Shown in pieces: positions 40,599 to 49,607 of a stretch of 64,000 nucleotides of DNA. Origin of the DNA: Cupriavidus laharis (GTDB lineage Bacteria > Pseudomonadota > Gammaproteobacteria > Burkholderiales > Burkholderiaceae); NCBI RefSeq assembly GCF_914271435.1, contig NZ_CAJZAI010000014.1, positions 1 through 64,000 of the forward strand. Reading direction: 5' to 3'. Under the pieces are notes generated by a model, which ran no database searches, was not told the DNA's origin, and saw only the letters and a list, made by a program, of their open reading frames with translations. The position numbers and the translations under genes are program-made. Within the stretch, counting starts at the first letter, position 1, and every line of letters starts with the position of its first letter.

Positions 40599-41297
40599 CT
40601 ACAGCTCGGACAGCCCGAAGTGACGCAGCCGTGGCAGGTCGGTCACGCGGATCGTCTGGTACGCCAGGTGGACCAGGCCTTCATCAGCCAGCCGCCGCAA
40701 CGCCTGGTTGACCCGCTGGCGCGACAGGCCGGTGAGCAGGCCGATTTCCTCCTGCGACAGCTCCAGTACGGGACTCGTGCGTGGATACAGCGACGGATGG
40801 AATAGTTGTGCGATGGCCTGTGCCACGCGCGCATCGGCGCTCAGCAGGCGGTCGTTCTGCACAGTGGCAATGAACTGCCCCATGCGCTCGTTGAGCTGCG
40901 TGACCACGAAACTCGAAAAGGGCAGGCTCTGCGCGAGCAAGGTATTGAACACGGGCTCCGGCACCAGCAGCACGCGCGAATCGCGGATGGCGATCACGTC
41001 GTAGCGGCGCAGCTCGCGCTTGATCACGCTGCCCTCGCCGCACCAGCCACCCGCAGGCACGCCGGAGAACGTGCAGCCACGGCCGTCCGGGGTATAGACG
41101 GCGAGCTTGATCAGCCCGCTGTCGACGCCGATCCAGTCGCGTGATGGCTCCCCGCGCCGGGCGATGAAGGCGCCGGCGGCGAATTCTTGAAGCACCGTGG
41201 CGCGCGCGGCCAGCGCCTGGTGTTCGGGCGCGAGTGCGTCGAACCAGGCATGGCCTGCCAGCGGCGAAGCGGGCGGGGAAAGGTCGGGCGCGGTCAT
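40599..41297 (-). CDS. Crp/Fnr-family regulator
   Basis: 232 residues: a cyclic-nucleotide-type beta-roll (about 15-135) with GAFIARRGEPSRDWIGVDSG and the loop FSGVPAGGWCGEGSV, then a long dimer helix and a winged helix with LSQEEIGLLTGLSRQRVNQA. Cysteines typical of an Fnr iron-sulfur cluster are absent, so it probably senses another ligand. ATG 41297 is preferred over an upstream TTG. It is divergent from the acyl-CoA synthetase gene across a 203-base gap and is the natural candidate to control it. Confidence 0.9.
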   Translation of the reverse strand: MTAPDLSPPASPLAGHAWFDALAPEHQALAARATVLQEFAAGAFIARRGEPSRDWIGVDSGLIKLAVYTPDGRGCTFSGVPAGGWCGEGSVIKRELRRYDVIAIRDSRVLLVPEPVFNTLLAQSLPFSSFVVTQLNERMGQFIATVQNDRLLSADARVAQAIAQLFHPSLYPRTSPVLELSQEEIGLLTGLSRQRVNQALRRLADEGLVHLAYQTIRVTDLPRLRHFGLSEL

Positions 41298-41500
41298 GGC
41301 GGGACAGGTTGGACAGTCAGGCAAACCGGCCCTGCGAGGCCATTGCGCTGGTCTTGTAAGAAACCTGTAAGCCTTGCCTGGCGCGGGTTTCCGGGAAGTT
41401 TGTCATCCGGGCGACAGAGCACGGGCGTGTGCGATGATAGCCTTGTGCACGAAAAAGTAACAGCGCCCCAGTGCAAAAGAGTTCAGCGGAGACACAAGCA

Positions 41501-43135
41501 ATGCCCACAGATTTCGACAGCGGCCTGGGCCGCAACGCGGCCAATTTCGTGCCGATCACCCCGATGGATTTCCTGGTCCGCGCCGCCGAGGTGTATGGCG
41601 ACAAGCTTGCCATCGTGCACGGGCCGGTACGGCAGAACTGGCGCGACACCTATGCGCGTGCGCGCCGCCTGGCCAGCGCCCTGGCGCGCGCCGGCGTCGG
41701 CAAGGGAGATACCGTGGCGGCGTTGCTGCCCAATACACCGGCCATGGTGGAGGCGCACTTTGGGGTGCCGATGGCCGGCGCGGTGCTGAACGCGCTCAAC
41801 ATCCGCCTGGACGCCGCCAACCTGGTGTTCATGCTGCGCCATGGCGAGGCGCGCGTGTTGCTGGCCGATACCGAGTTCGCCGACCTGGCACGCCAGATGT
41901 CGCTGGAAATCCCCGGCCTGAAGGTGATCGCCGTGGAAGACGCGCTGGGCCCGCCGGCCGAGCGCTTTGGCGATACCGACTACGAGTCGTTCCTGGCCTC
42001 GGGCGATCCCGACTATGCGTGGAAGATGCCTGATGACGAGTGGGACGCCATTGCGCTGAACTACACGTCGGGCACCACCGGCGACCCCAAGGGCGTGGTG
42101 TACCACCACCGCGGCGCGGCCATGAATGCAATCTCGAACATCCTCGAGTGGGACTTGCCCAAGCATCCGGTCTATCTATGGACGCTGCCGATGTTCCATT
42201 GCAACGGCTGGTGCTTCCCGTGGACCGTTGCCGCGCGTGCGGGCGTGAACGTCTGCCTGCGCAAGTTCGAGCCGCGCCTGGTGTTCGACCTGATGCGCGA
42301 CGAAGGCGTGACCCACTATTGCGCGGCCCCCATCGTGCACACCGCGCTCGTTAACGCGCCGCCTTCGTGGCGCGAAGGCCTGCGTGGCCCGGTGCGCGGT
42401 ATGGTTGCCGGTGCGCCGCCGCCGGCCGCGGTGCTCGCGCAGATGGAAGCGATGGGTTTCGAGCTGACCCACGTGTATGGCCTCACCGAGGTCTACGGTC
42501 CCGCAGCGGTATGCGCGGAGCAGGACGAGTGGAGCAGCCTGTCGCAGGAGGAGCGTGCCGTGAAGAAGGCGCGGCAGGGCGTGCGCTATCACCTGCAGTC
42601 GGGCGTGACGGTGCTCGATCCCGATTCGATGCAACAGGTGCCGGCCGACGGCGAGACCATCGGCGAGATCATGTTCCGCGGCAACATCTGCATGAAGGGC
42701 TACTTGAAGAACGAGAAGGCCACGCGCGAGGCCTTTGCGGGCGGCTGGTTCCACACCGGTGACCTGGGCGTGCGCATGCCGGACGGCTACATCAAGATCA
42801 AGGACCGCAGCAAGGACATCATCATCTCCGGTGGCGAGAACATCTCAAGCGTGGAGGTGGAGGACGCGCTCTATCGCCATCCGGCCGTGCTGGCCGCGGC
42901 CGTGGTGGCGCAGCCGGACGCCAAGTGGGGTGAGACGCCATGCGCGTTCGTGGAGCTGAAGGACGGCGCCCATGCCACCGCCGAGGAACTGATGGCGCAT
43001 TGCCGCACGCTGCTGGCGGGTTTCAAGGTACCCAAGGCGGTGTATTTCGGTCCGCTGCCCAAGACCTCGACGGGCAAGATCCAGAAGTTCGAGCTGCGCC
43101 GCAAGGTCAAGTCGGATTCGGCGATCGACGTCTGA
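41501..43135 (+). CDS. Fatty-acid acyl-CoA synthetase (AMP-binding)
   Basis: 544 residues of the ANL superfamily. It has the ATP/AMP loop YTSGTTGDPKGV (188 onward), the A5 motif YGLTEVYGP, the hinge region with GWFHTGD (about 415) and DGYIKIKDRSKDIIISGGEN. The C-terminal catalytic Lys is in SKTSTGKIQKF-like TSTGKIQKFELR. This layout is the medium- to long-chain fatty-acid type that makes acyl-CoA from acid, ATP and CoA in the cytoplasm. ATG 41501 follows CGGAGA. Divergent from a Crp/Fnr gene. The exact chain length is not readable. Confidence 0.93.
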   Translation: MPTDFDSGLGRNAANFVPITPMDFLVRAAEVYGDKLAIVHGPVRQNWRDTYARARRLASALARAGVGKGDTVAALLPNTPAMVEAHFGVPMAGAVLNALNIRLDAANLVFMLRHGEARVLLADTEFADLARQMSLEIPGLKVIAVEDALGPPAERFGDTDYESFLASGDPDYAWKMPDDEWDAIALNYTSGTTGDPKGVVYHHRGAAMNAISNILEWDLPKHPVYLWTLPMFHCNGWCFPWTVAARAGVNVCLRKFEPRLVFDLMRDEGVTHYCAAPIVHTALVNAPPSWREGLRGPVRGMVAGAPPPAAVLAQMEAMGFELTHVYGLTEVYGPAAVCAEQDEWSSLSQEERAVKKARQGVRYHLQSGVTVLDPDSMQQVPADGETIGEIMFRGNICMKGYLKNEKATREAFAGGWFHTGDLGVRMPDGYIKIKDRSKDIIISGGENISSVEVEDALYRHPAVLAAAVVAQPDAKWGETPCAFVELKDGAHATAEELMAHCRTLLAGFKVPKAVYFGPLPKTSTGKIQKFELRRKVKSDSAIDV

Positions 43136-43143
43136 AGAGGTGT

Positions 43144-43416
43144 TCAGGGGAGGGAGGCTTCTTCAGCGGCCTGTCGGCTGGCAATCAGCCTGTCGATGAT
43201 CTCGCGGCCCCACGCCAGCCCCGCACGGCTGGCGTCGGCGGCACAGGCAAAGCGCACGCCACTGTCGGGATACAGGTCGGGCAGGGCGTGGCCTTGCTGC
43301 CAGATACGCGCGCGCAGCGTCCACCAGCCGTCGTGCTGGCCACCGTAGCGCAAGGCCGCGATGTGGATGCGGTAGCCGCGATAGCTGTCGCTGTGCTCGT
43401 GTGATCCGCTGGGCAT
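43144..43416 (-). CDS. Small conserved-looking protein, unknown
   Basis: 90 residues, moderately aromatic, with YRGYRIHIAALRYGGQHDGW and WTLRARIWQQGHALPDLYPD suggesting a small beta-rich fold, then a helix GREIIDRLIASRQAAEEASL. I do not recognise a family. The stop lies eight bases after the acyl-CoA synthetase stop, so the two converge tail to tail. A second small gene on the same strand begins upstream at 43701, and they may be co-transcribed. Confidence 0.65.
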   Translation of the reverse strand: MPSGSHEHSDSYRGYRIHIAALRYGGQHDGWWTLRARIWQQGHALPDLYPDSGVRFACAADASRAGLAWGREIIDRLIASRQAAEEASLP

Positions 43417-43428
43417 GGCTGCTAAGGT

Positions 43429-43701
43429 TCAGCGCAGGCTGGCACCGTGCTGCGGCGCGCCGGGCCTGTGCCACTCCTGCGAGATATCGGGGAACACATC
43501 GCATTCGCCGCGCACGATGTTCTCGATCGTGGCACAGACGCCCGCTGTGCCGCGCGGCCCCACGCAGACCAGGCTGCGCGGATGGTCGGTGTGCTGCGGA
43601 ATGGCATATACGTGCATGCCCTCCTGGAACAGAGGGTGCTTGGCCAGGCGCTCGTTCATCAACTCGACGAAGCGCTGGGGACTGACGACCGGCTTTTCCA
43701 T
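43429..43701 (-). CDS. Small protein, unknown
   Basis: 90 residues starting MEKPVVSPQRFVELMNERLA, helical at the N-terminus and beta-rich toward the middle (MHVYAIPQHTDHPRSLVCVG). Two Cys occur (VCATIENIVRGECDVF). ATG 43701 follows AGGAG and is preferred to the longer reading. The gene lies 12 bases upstream of the previous small gene on the same strand. No family recognised. Confidence 0.65.
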   Translation of the reverse strand: MEKPVVSPQRFVELMNERLAKHPLFQEGMHVYAIPQHTDHPRSLVCVGPRGTAGVCATIENIVRGECDVFPDISQEWHRPGAPQHGASLR

Positions 43702-43928
43702 AGCGAACTCCTGCAGCGTTGCCGTCGGGCGCATCATGCGTGCACGGGGCCGGCATACGCGGTAGTAAGGTAGTTAAGGCCAGGAATATTTCAGGCAAGT
43801 GGCATATGCCCCGCTATATCCGGGGCGGCCGGAGGAAGCGCGGACAAAAAAGCCGCCCGCGTTGCCACTGCCAACGGTTTCAGGTTAGGCGATGCACCCG
43901 GCGAAGCAAAGTCGCCGAACGCCTCAGG

Positions 43929-44177
43929 TCACGAGGCGCGCACTTCTCCGGCCGCGCGTGGCCCGTCAAGCATGTAGTTGCCTGCCGCCCAGCAGGCGGC
44001 TTCCGCTTCGGCCTCCGAGGGGTAGGAGGAGGTGGCTTCGATGGTGCAGTCAGCGTCGGCGGCGCCGCAGTGCTCTTCCATCACGATGCGCCAGGTGTAG
44101 AGGCCCGGCGGATCTTCCAGGACATGTAGCACGAGGGTGCGGTGGCTGTCGGCGAGGGTCAGGGGCAGAGTCGACAT
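43929..44177 (-). CDS. Small protein, unknown
   Basis: 82 residues, beginning MSTLPLTLADSHRTLVLHVL. The centre has WRIVMEEHCGAADADCTIEA, suggesting a small beta domain, and the tail a helix (YPSEAEAEAACWAAGNYML). ATG 44177 follows GGGAGAC. It stands about 230 bases away from the previous small gene and 185 before the divergent epimerase gene. Three such orphan genes in a row make this a patch of unknown small proteins. Confidence 0.6.
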   Translation of the reverse strand: MSTLPLTLADSHRTLVLHVLEDPPGLYTWRIVMEEHCGAADADCTIEATSSYPSEAEAEAACWAAGNYMLDGPRAAGEVRAS

Positions 44178-44361
44178 AACAGTCTCCCGGAACGGCGACG
44201 ACTAGATGCTACCAATTGCGCGGTGCCAATTCCAGTCGGGATTCCAGCCGGGATTCCACCCGCTGCACGAGGCGTGGCGCACTGTGCATCTTCCGTCGCC
44301 GCGCCGTTTCCAGTATCTTCTGCGCGTCGGCGCCCGGTGGCGCCCGCTTTCCCTGAACCGC

Positions 44362-45468
44362 ATGCCCATCTCGCCTCAACTCGCCGAACTGGTTGCGTCG
44401 CTGCGCGCACACTATGACACCGCCATCCTGCCGCACTGGACCGGCAACGGCTGGAATACCGACCTGCTGCTGCCCTATGAGGCACTGGACGGTGCCACCG
44501 GGAATGCCCTGCCGCCGATGCGCTACCGGGCCATGGCCTGTGCGCGCCAGCTCTACGTGTTCTCCGTGGCGGGCAGGCTAGACCATGCCGATACCTTGTT
44601 CGGATCCCTGCAGGCCTACTTCAGCAACGGTGATGGCGGCTGGATCTACAGCGTCGACCCTGCCGGCATGCCGCTGGATTCCACGCGCGACCTCTATACG
44701 CACGCCTTCGTGATTTTTGCATGCGCGCACTATTACGCCTGCGGTGGCAACGAGGACGCGCTGGCCGTGCTGCAGGAAACGCGCGAGGTGGTCGAGCAAC
44801 GCTTTGCCGATGGCGCCGGCCTGTATCACGCGGCGCTTTCTGAGTTCTTCAAGGACAAGGGTGCGGGCGTGCAGCAGAACCCGATCATGCACCTCACGGA
44901 GGCCTACCTCGCGGCGCTCGACGCGACCGGCGATGATTGGTATGCCCAGCGCCTGCGCGAGATTGCCGCGGCCGTACAGGACCGGTTCGTCGACCCGGCC
45001 AACGGCTGCATTGCCGAGCTGCCGCAGGGCACCGACGGCAATCGCATCGAGCCTGGTCATCAGTTCGAGTGGTTTTCGCTGGTAGCGGGCAATCCCTCGC
45101 TGTTCGAGGGGGGGCCGCTCGGCGCGTCGCTGGAGCATGCGTTCGTTTTCGCTCAGGCGCATGGCGTGGTCCCCGGCACGCTGGGCGTCAGTGCCGCGCT
45201 CGATGCGGACGGCAACGTGCTCGACGGCACGGAGCGTATCTGGGCCCAGACGGAATTCGCACGCGCGCTGGCCGTGCACGGAACCTCCGAATCGCTGGCG
45301 GCGCTGGAAGCGCAGCTGCGCCAGTACCGCAGCCGCTTCCTGCATGCGGGTGGCTGGCACGAATGCCTTGCGCCATCGGGCGAAGTGGTGCGGGCTGAAA
45401 TGCCTTCTACCTCGCCATACCACCTGGCTACGGCCTACGCGGCGCTGACGGAGCTGGCGGGGAATTAG
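44362..45468 (+). CDS. AGE-family sugar epimerase/isomerase
   Basis: 368 residues with an (alpha/alpha)6 barrel of the N-acylglucosamine 2-epimerase/aldose-ketose isomerase family. Characteristic stretches are DLYTHAFVIFACAHYYACGG, QNPIMHLTEAYLAALDATGD and IEPGHQFEWFSL, which contains an active-site His. Family members act on mannose, glucose or N-acetyl sugars; none can be chosen here. ATG 44362 gives the family length; a longer reading contains no sensible leader. Its last four bases overlap the convergent LysR gene. Confidence 0.9.
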   Translation: MPISPQLAELVASLRAHYDTAILPHWTGNGWNTDLLLPYEALDGATGNALPPMRYRAMACARQLYVFSVAGRLDHADTLFGSLQAYFSNGDGGWIYSVDPAGMPLDSTRDLYTHAFVIFACAHYYACGGNEDALAVLQETREVVEQRFADGAGLYHAALSEFFKDKGAGVQQNPIMHLTEAYLAALDATGDDWYAQRLREIAAAVQDRFVDPANGCIAELPQGTDGNRIEPGHQFEWFSLVAGNPSLFEGGPLGASLEHAFVFAQAHGVVPGTLGVSAALDADGNVLDGTERIWAQTEFARALAVHGTSESLAALEAQLRQYRSRFLHAGGWHECLAPSGEVVRAEMPSTSPYHLATAYAALTELAGN

Positions 45469-46331
45469 CCAGCCGTCCAGCTGCTTGCGGCGCGCAGATC
45501 GCTCTTCTGCAGCAGGCGCAGCAGTGTTTCGGCCGGCTGGCTCAACCGGCGTGCCGACAGCGAAATGAATTCGACTTCGGGCAGCGCCGGCAGGCGCTCC
45601 CAGTTGAGCGGTGGTGCCACGCCTTCGCCGTACAGGTAGCGTGACCGTACCGTCAGGCCAAGGCCGCCGCGTGCGGCAGCAAGGCATCCGGAATGGCTGC
45701 TGCTACTGCAGACGACTTGCCATTGGCAGCCGGCCTTGGCCAGCGTATCCAGCACGACCGAGCGCGTCACGCTTGGCTCATGCACCAGGATCAGCGGCAG
45801 CGGCTGGGACAGGTCCACCACAGTGCCGGGACGTGCGAGCCATTCCAGCGAGCCGCGGAACAGCGGCACGCCGCGGCGGTCGCCCTGGCGGCGCTTGCCG
45901 AGCATCAAGTCCAGCGAGCCCGCGTCCATCAATTCGTACAGCTTGCTGGTCATGGCGATGGTGATCTCCATCTCCACGTCGGGATGCGTATTGCGGAACG
46001 CCGACAGCACGCCTGACAGCGGCCCCTGCGCCAGATCCTCCGAGGTGCCGAGCCTGACACGCCCACGCAACCGTGGCGCGGTGAACTGCGATTCCGCGCG
46101 CGCAATCGCTTCCAGGATGAGCCGCGCGTGGACCAGCAGGGCTTCGCCGTCGGGGGTCATCGACAACGAATGCGTGTCGCGGATGAACAGGCGGCGCCCG
46201 ACGCTCTGCTCCAGCCGTCGGATATGGTCGCTGACGCTCGACTGCGACAGGCCAAGCTGCCGGCCTGCCTCGGAGAAGCTGCGCGCGGCTGCCACGGTGG
46301 CGAAGGTTTGAATCCAGACTGGGTTGAGCAT
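45465..46331 (-). CDS. LysR-family regulator
   Basis: 288 residues. The winged helix FATVAAARSFSEAGRQLGLS with QSSVSDHIRRLEQ occupies about 7-62; the effector domain begins near RGRVRLGTSEDLAQGP. I prefer ATG 46331 (MLNPVW), because the alternative ATG 46346 lies inside a perfect palindrome that looks like its operator. The gene faces the MFS gene mdtD across a 162-base gap and converges on the epimerase. By the usual arrangement it should control the divergent MFS gene, perhaps with negative autoregulation. Confidence 0.9.
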   Translation of the reverse strand: MLNPVWIQTFATVAAARSFSEAGRQLGLSQSSVSDHIRRLEQSVGRRLFIRDTHSLSMTPDGEALLVHARLILEAIARAESQFTAPRLRGRVRLGTSEDLAQGPLSGVLSAFRNTHPDVEMEITIAMTSKLYELMDAGSLDLMLGKRRQGDRRGVPLFRGSLEWLARPGTVVDLSQPLPLILVHEPSVTRSVVLDTLAKAGCQWQVVCSSSSHSGCLAAARGGLGLTVRSRYLYGEGVAPPLNWERLPALPEVEFISLSARRLSQPAETLLRLLQKSDLRAASSWTAG

Positions 46332-46340
46332 GGGGAATAT

Positions 46341-46363
46341 TGTCATCGGTAAATCCGATGACA
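46341..46363. promoter_or_regulatory. Perfect palindrome ahead of the LysR gene
   Basis: TGTCATCGG-TAAAT-CCGATGACA: two perfect nine-base arms with a five-base spacer. It sits ten bases upstream of the preferred LysR start and in the gap shared with the divergent MFS gene. This length and symmetry suit binding of a LysR-type dimer. Confidence 0.6.
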
Positions 46364-46493
46364 GTCAATATGCCTAGCAGGGTTCCCGATCGGTTGCCAG
46401 GGGCTATGATCGGTTCCATGGCCTGGCCGCCAAGGCTCTGCGGACGAAATCCTGCCTTGGCTGCATGCCGTGCCAAGGATAGTCCCACGCCCC

Positions 46494-47909
46494 ATGAGCC
46501 AAGCTTCCCCTTCCTCCCTCAAGGCTATGTTGTGGATCGTCGCTGCCGGTTTCTTCATGCAGACGCTCGATACCACCATCGTCAATACCGCACTGCCGTC
46601 GATGGCGCACAGCCTCGGACGCAAGCCGCTGGACCTGCAACCCGTGGTGGTGGCGTACACGCTGACCATGGCCATGCTGACCCCCGCATCGGGCTGGCTG
46701 GCTGACCGCTTCGGCACGCGTCGGGTCTACTTCTGCGCCATCCTGATCTTCGTGCTCGGATCGTTGTTCTGCGCCGGCGCGCAGACGTTGCCGGAGCTGG
46801 TGGCGGCGCGGGTCGTGCAGGGCGTGGGCGGCTCCATGCTATTGCCGATCGGGCGGCTGGCGGTACTGCGCAATGTGTCGAGCGGGCAGTACATCGCCGC
46901 GCTGGCCTTTGTCTCGGTGGCGGGGCAGGTGGGGCCGATCTTCGGGCCTGTCCTGGGCGGCTGGCTGGTGCAGCATGTTTCCTGGCACTGGATCTTCCTG
47001 ATCAACGTGCCCGTGGGCGTCGTTGGCCTGCTGGCCGTGCGGCGCTACCTGCCGGGCGGTGACAGCAACGGCGCGCCGCCGTTCGACTGGGTGGGCTGCG
47101 GGCTGCTGTCGCTGTGCATGGTGGCATTCTCGCTCGCGCTGGATGCCCCGCTACAGGCGAGCCACGCGGGCTGGAGCGCAGGGCTTGCCGCGGTCAGCGT
47201 CGCCGCCGCGCTGCTGTATATCCCGCATGCACGCCGCAGCCGCGCGCCGTTATTCCGGCTGGCGCTGTTTCGCGAACCCAATTTCAGCGTGGGGCTGGCC
47301 GGCAATCTCGTCTGCCGCATCGGCTCCGGCGCGGTGCCGTTCCTGCTGCCGTTGCTGATGCAACTGCAGCTCGGCTATTCGCCGTTCCACGCGGGGCTGA
47401 TGTTGCTGCCCGCGGCGCTTGCGGGCGCGCTGTCCAAGCGCTGGATCGTGCCGCTTGTGGCGCGCTTCGGCTATGACAACTTCCTGCTGGTCAACACCGC
47501 GCTGGTCGGGGCTTCGATCGCGTCGTTCGGGGCGATGTCGCCAGGGTGGCCGTTGGCGCTATCCATCGCGCAGCTCGCATTGTTCGGCGCGACCAACTCG
47601 ATGCAGTTCGCGGCGATGAACAGCGTCACGCTCAAGGGCCTGAGCCTGGAGGATGCGGGCAGCGGCAACAGCCTGTTCTCGATGGTGCAGATGCTCTCTG
47701 CCAGCTTGGCCGTCACCAGTGCGGGGGCGCTGCTCACGACGTTCGAGCGTGGGCTTGGCTCCGAGTCCACCGAAATCCTGCACGCGTTCCAAGCGACCTT
47801 CGTCTGCATGGGCCTTATTACAGCGGCCTCCGCGTGGATTTTCATGCAGTTCGCCCCGCACGAAGCGCGGCCTGCGGAGGGCCGGCTAGCGGCCCATAAG
47901 GAGGTCTAG
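46494..47909 (+). CDS. mdtD: MFS drug transporter, MdtD-like (DHA2)
   Basis: 471 residues, the same length as E. coli MdtD and very similar to it in motif order: LWIVAAGFFMQTLDTTIVNT in the first helix, ASGWLADRFGTRRVYF, GQVGPIFGPVLGGWLV (motif C) and RIGSGAVPFLLPLLMQ. About 14 membrane helices are expected. The symbol reflects resemblance only. ATG 46494 is chosen for this match; an upstream GTG (46470) is possible. It probably exports a toxic solute by proton exchange. It is divergent from the LysR gene. Confidence 0.88.
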   Translation: MSQASPSSLKAMLWIVAAGFFMQTLDTTIVNTALPSMAHSLGRKPLDLQPVVVAYTLTMAMLTPASGWLADRFGTRRVYFCAILIFVLGSLFCAGAQTLPELVAARVVQGVGGSMLLPIGRLAVLRNVSSGQYIAALAFVSVAGQVGPIFGPVLGGWLVQHVSWHWIFLINVPVGVVGLLAVRRYLPGGDSNGAPPFDWVGCGLLSLCMVAFSLALDAPLQASHAGWSAGLAAVSVAAALLYIPHARRSRAPLFRLALFREPNFSVGLAGNLVCRIGSGAVPFLLPLLMQLQLGYSPFHAGLMLLPAALAGALSKRWIVPLVARFGYDNFLLVNTALVGASIASFGAMSPGWPLALSIAQLALFGATNSMQFAAMNSVTLKGLSLEDAGSGNSLFSMVQMLSASLAVTSAGALLTTFERGLGSESTEILHAFQATFVCMGLITAASAWIFMQFAPHEARPAEGRLAAHKEV

Positions 47910-48106
47910 ATAGCGCCGGCAAACTGGTAGTTTTCCACGGGGCAAAAGGATGGGCCGCAGATCCAACTCGCCACTCCCCAACGATTCCACCTCATGTTCC
48001 CCCACGTCTGCCGCAGCAATTCCATGACATTGAGGCTGTCTGAGCGACGCTTCGGAACAGGGCAATTGTCATGTCGCGAGCGGGTGCGCGAAATCACAGG
48101 GTGTGA

Positions 48107-48895
48107 TTAACGATAGAACCGATGAGATTGCCAGCGCGCATGACGACTGCGCTTTGCGAGGCCTTCCCTTGGATCTTGTCTTGCTGCGAGCAATTGCTTT
48201 TGCTTCAGTGCGAGGTCCACCAGTTCGAGTTGGTACTTGCTAAGGCCTTGAACCGCTCGGAGCCAGATCGCGCCCAGTGACAACCCAAAGACAAAGGCGA
48301 GTGCCCAAAGGATAGCAGTGTTCACGTAGTTCCCTTCGACCAGTCCATGAGCCACCGTGCTGCTCAGCCAAGGCAGGCCTCCGCCTTCCTTGAGGATGGC
48401 ATAGGCGATACCGAACTGAGAGAAGAGCGCAGTTTCCTTTCCGAAGAACTGTGTGATGCGCCCATCGATGCGGCCGATCTTGGTTAGGAGCCAATGCTTT
48501 GCGAATTGCAGCGCGTCCTCCCCATACCCCAAGAGAGGAGTGATATGACGGTGATCCGTCGCAAGCTCATGCAGGGTGGCATCTCGTGCATCTTCCTTCC
48601 AACGCCGTATGCGAAGGAGAAATACCGTTGGCTCGATCACGAAGCTGAACAAGGTGCATATGACGCTTGCAAGCAATAGCAGGATTGCAGCGAGACGTAG
48701 GAAATCAGGTACCGGTCCAATGAATTTATTCCAGCCTGTGAGCAGTAGTGCCGCAAGGAAGCAAGCGCCTCCGATCCAGAGCAACGCCCTTGATACGCGT
48801 TTGGCACTTCGTTCGAGTTTGTTCCGGATCGAGCCAGGGTAGAACGGCTCGCAGTTGCCGAGATAGCGCAGGATCTTGTCGAGTTCGGGCTGCAT
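48107..48895 (-). CDS. Membrane protein of unknown function
   Basis: 262 residues, about four predicted membrane helices: ALLWIGGACFLAALLLTGW (about 38-56), LRLAAILLLLASVICTLFSF (65-85) and two near 170-215 around NTAILWALAFVFGLSLGAIW. Charged cytoplasmic stretches flank them. The gene is noticeably poorer in GC than its neighbours. It follows the lipoprotein gene at the end of the CDI locus with a 48-base gap, on the same strand. No family recognised. It may belong to the same acquired block. The upstream gap 47910-48106 holds no gene. Confidence 0.65.
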   Translation of the reverse strand: MQPELDKILRYLGNCEPFYPGSIRNKLERSAKRVSRALLWIGGACFLAALLLTGWNKFIGPVPDFLRLAAILLLLASVICTLFSFVIEPTVFLLRIRRWKEDARDATLHELATDHRHITPLLGYGEDALQFAKHWLLTKIGRIDGRITQFFGKETALFSQFGIAYAILKEGGGLPWLSSTVAHGLVEGNYVNTAILWALAFVFGLSLGAIWLRAVQGLSKYQLELVDLALKQKQLLAARQDPREGLAKRSRHARWQSHRFYR

Positions 48896-48943
48896 AGGGT
48901 TCGAGGCCGCGCGGTGTTGGTACCGCGCGGATCTTACTTGTCT

Positions 48944-49537
48944 TCAGGGAACGACGCGCACCTCGACCGCCAGGTGCGTCTGGATCGCACCGCCGCCGCT
49001 GCGGCCCTCGGGGATGGCGATATAGGTGGTGCGACCGCTGGTGACGCCAGGCCAGAGGTAATGCTCCATGGTGTAGACCGTGCCGACGCAGGAGTGGTGG
49101 GAGCCCGGGCTGCAGTCGATGCCGTCGATCAGGTCGGGGGTGGTCGAGTACTGGAAGAGGGCCTGGCTGTCGTTCTTGACGCGAGTCCAGCCCAGCTTCT
49201 CGCTGCCGGTCAGCATCAGTCGCTGTCCGACGTGGATCTCGATCACCTGCGATTCGCCGTACAGGACGGTGAATCCTTGGTCTTCCTCGACGGGCCGGCT
49301 GGTGAAGGTCCCGGTTTCCCCCGTGGCCGTCTTGTAGGTCACCGTGAAAAGCTTCACGGGCTCGGGCTGAGTCGCCTTGTCGTCGGCGGCAGGAGGTTGG
49401 CCGCTGGTGCTGGGCGGCGCGCTCGTGTTGTTGCCGGCCTGGGTGCTGCCCGAGGCGTTGTCATCACCGCCGCCACCGCAGCCGGACAAGGCCAGGACGG
49501 CCCCGAGCATCGCGGCCAGCAGCAGGTTCTTTTTCAT
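48944..49537 (-). CDS. CDI-linked lipoprotein
   Basis: 197 residues with a clear lipoprotein signal (MKKNLLLAAMLGAVLALSGC, Cys20), then a Gly/Asp/Asn-rich linker and a beta-rich domain. The ribosome site GAGGAGA precedes ATG 49537. It follows cdiB by 70 bases on the same strand. Burkholderia bcpAIOB loci also encode a small lipoprotein, BcpO, but there it lies between I and B and is much shorter. This gene is therefore analogous in kind, not proven related. It might help surface placement of CdiA/CdiB, or simply belong to the block. Confidence 0.7.
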   Translation of the reverse strand: MKKNLLLAAMLGAVLALSGCGGGGDDNASGSTQAGNNTSAPPSTSGQPPAADDKATQPEPVKLFTVTYKTATGETGTFTSRPVEEDQGFTVLYGESQVIEIHVGQRLMLTGSEKLGWTRVKNDSQALFQYSTTPDLIDGIDCSPGSHHSCVGTVYTMEHYLWPGVTSGRTTYIAIPEGRSGGGAIQTHLAVEVRVVP

Positions 49538-49607
49538 TCGATTTCTCCTCAAGGTTGTTGGAACCAAGGTTGGTGGGACTCGCGCGAGGCGAGCGGGGCG
49601 GGGGCGA

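Noticed and set aside
41298-41500. Crp/Fnr binding site between the regulator and acyl-CoA synthetase genes
   Set aside because: A repeated TTGTAAG/CTGTAAG pair is present, but it is a direct and not an inverted repeat and does not match a clear Crp or Fnr site.
44229-44264. Three ATTCCAG(T/C)CGGG-like copies before the epimerase gene
   Set aside because: Short 12-base direct repeats without symmetry; too little to call a regulatory site.
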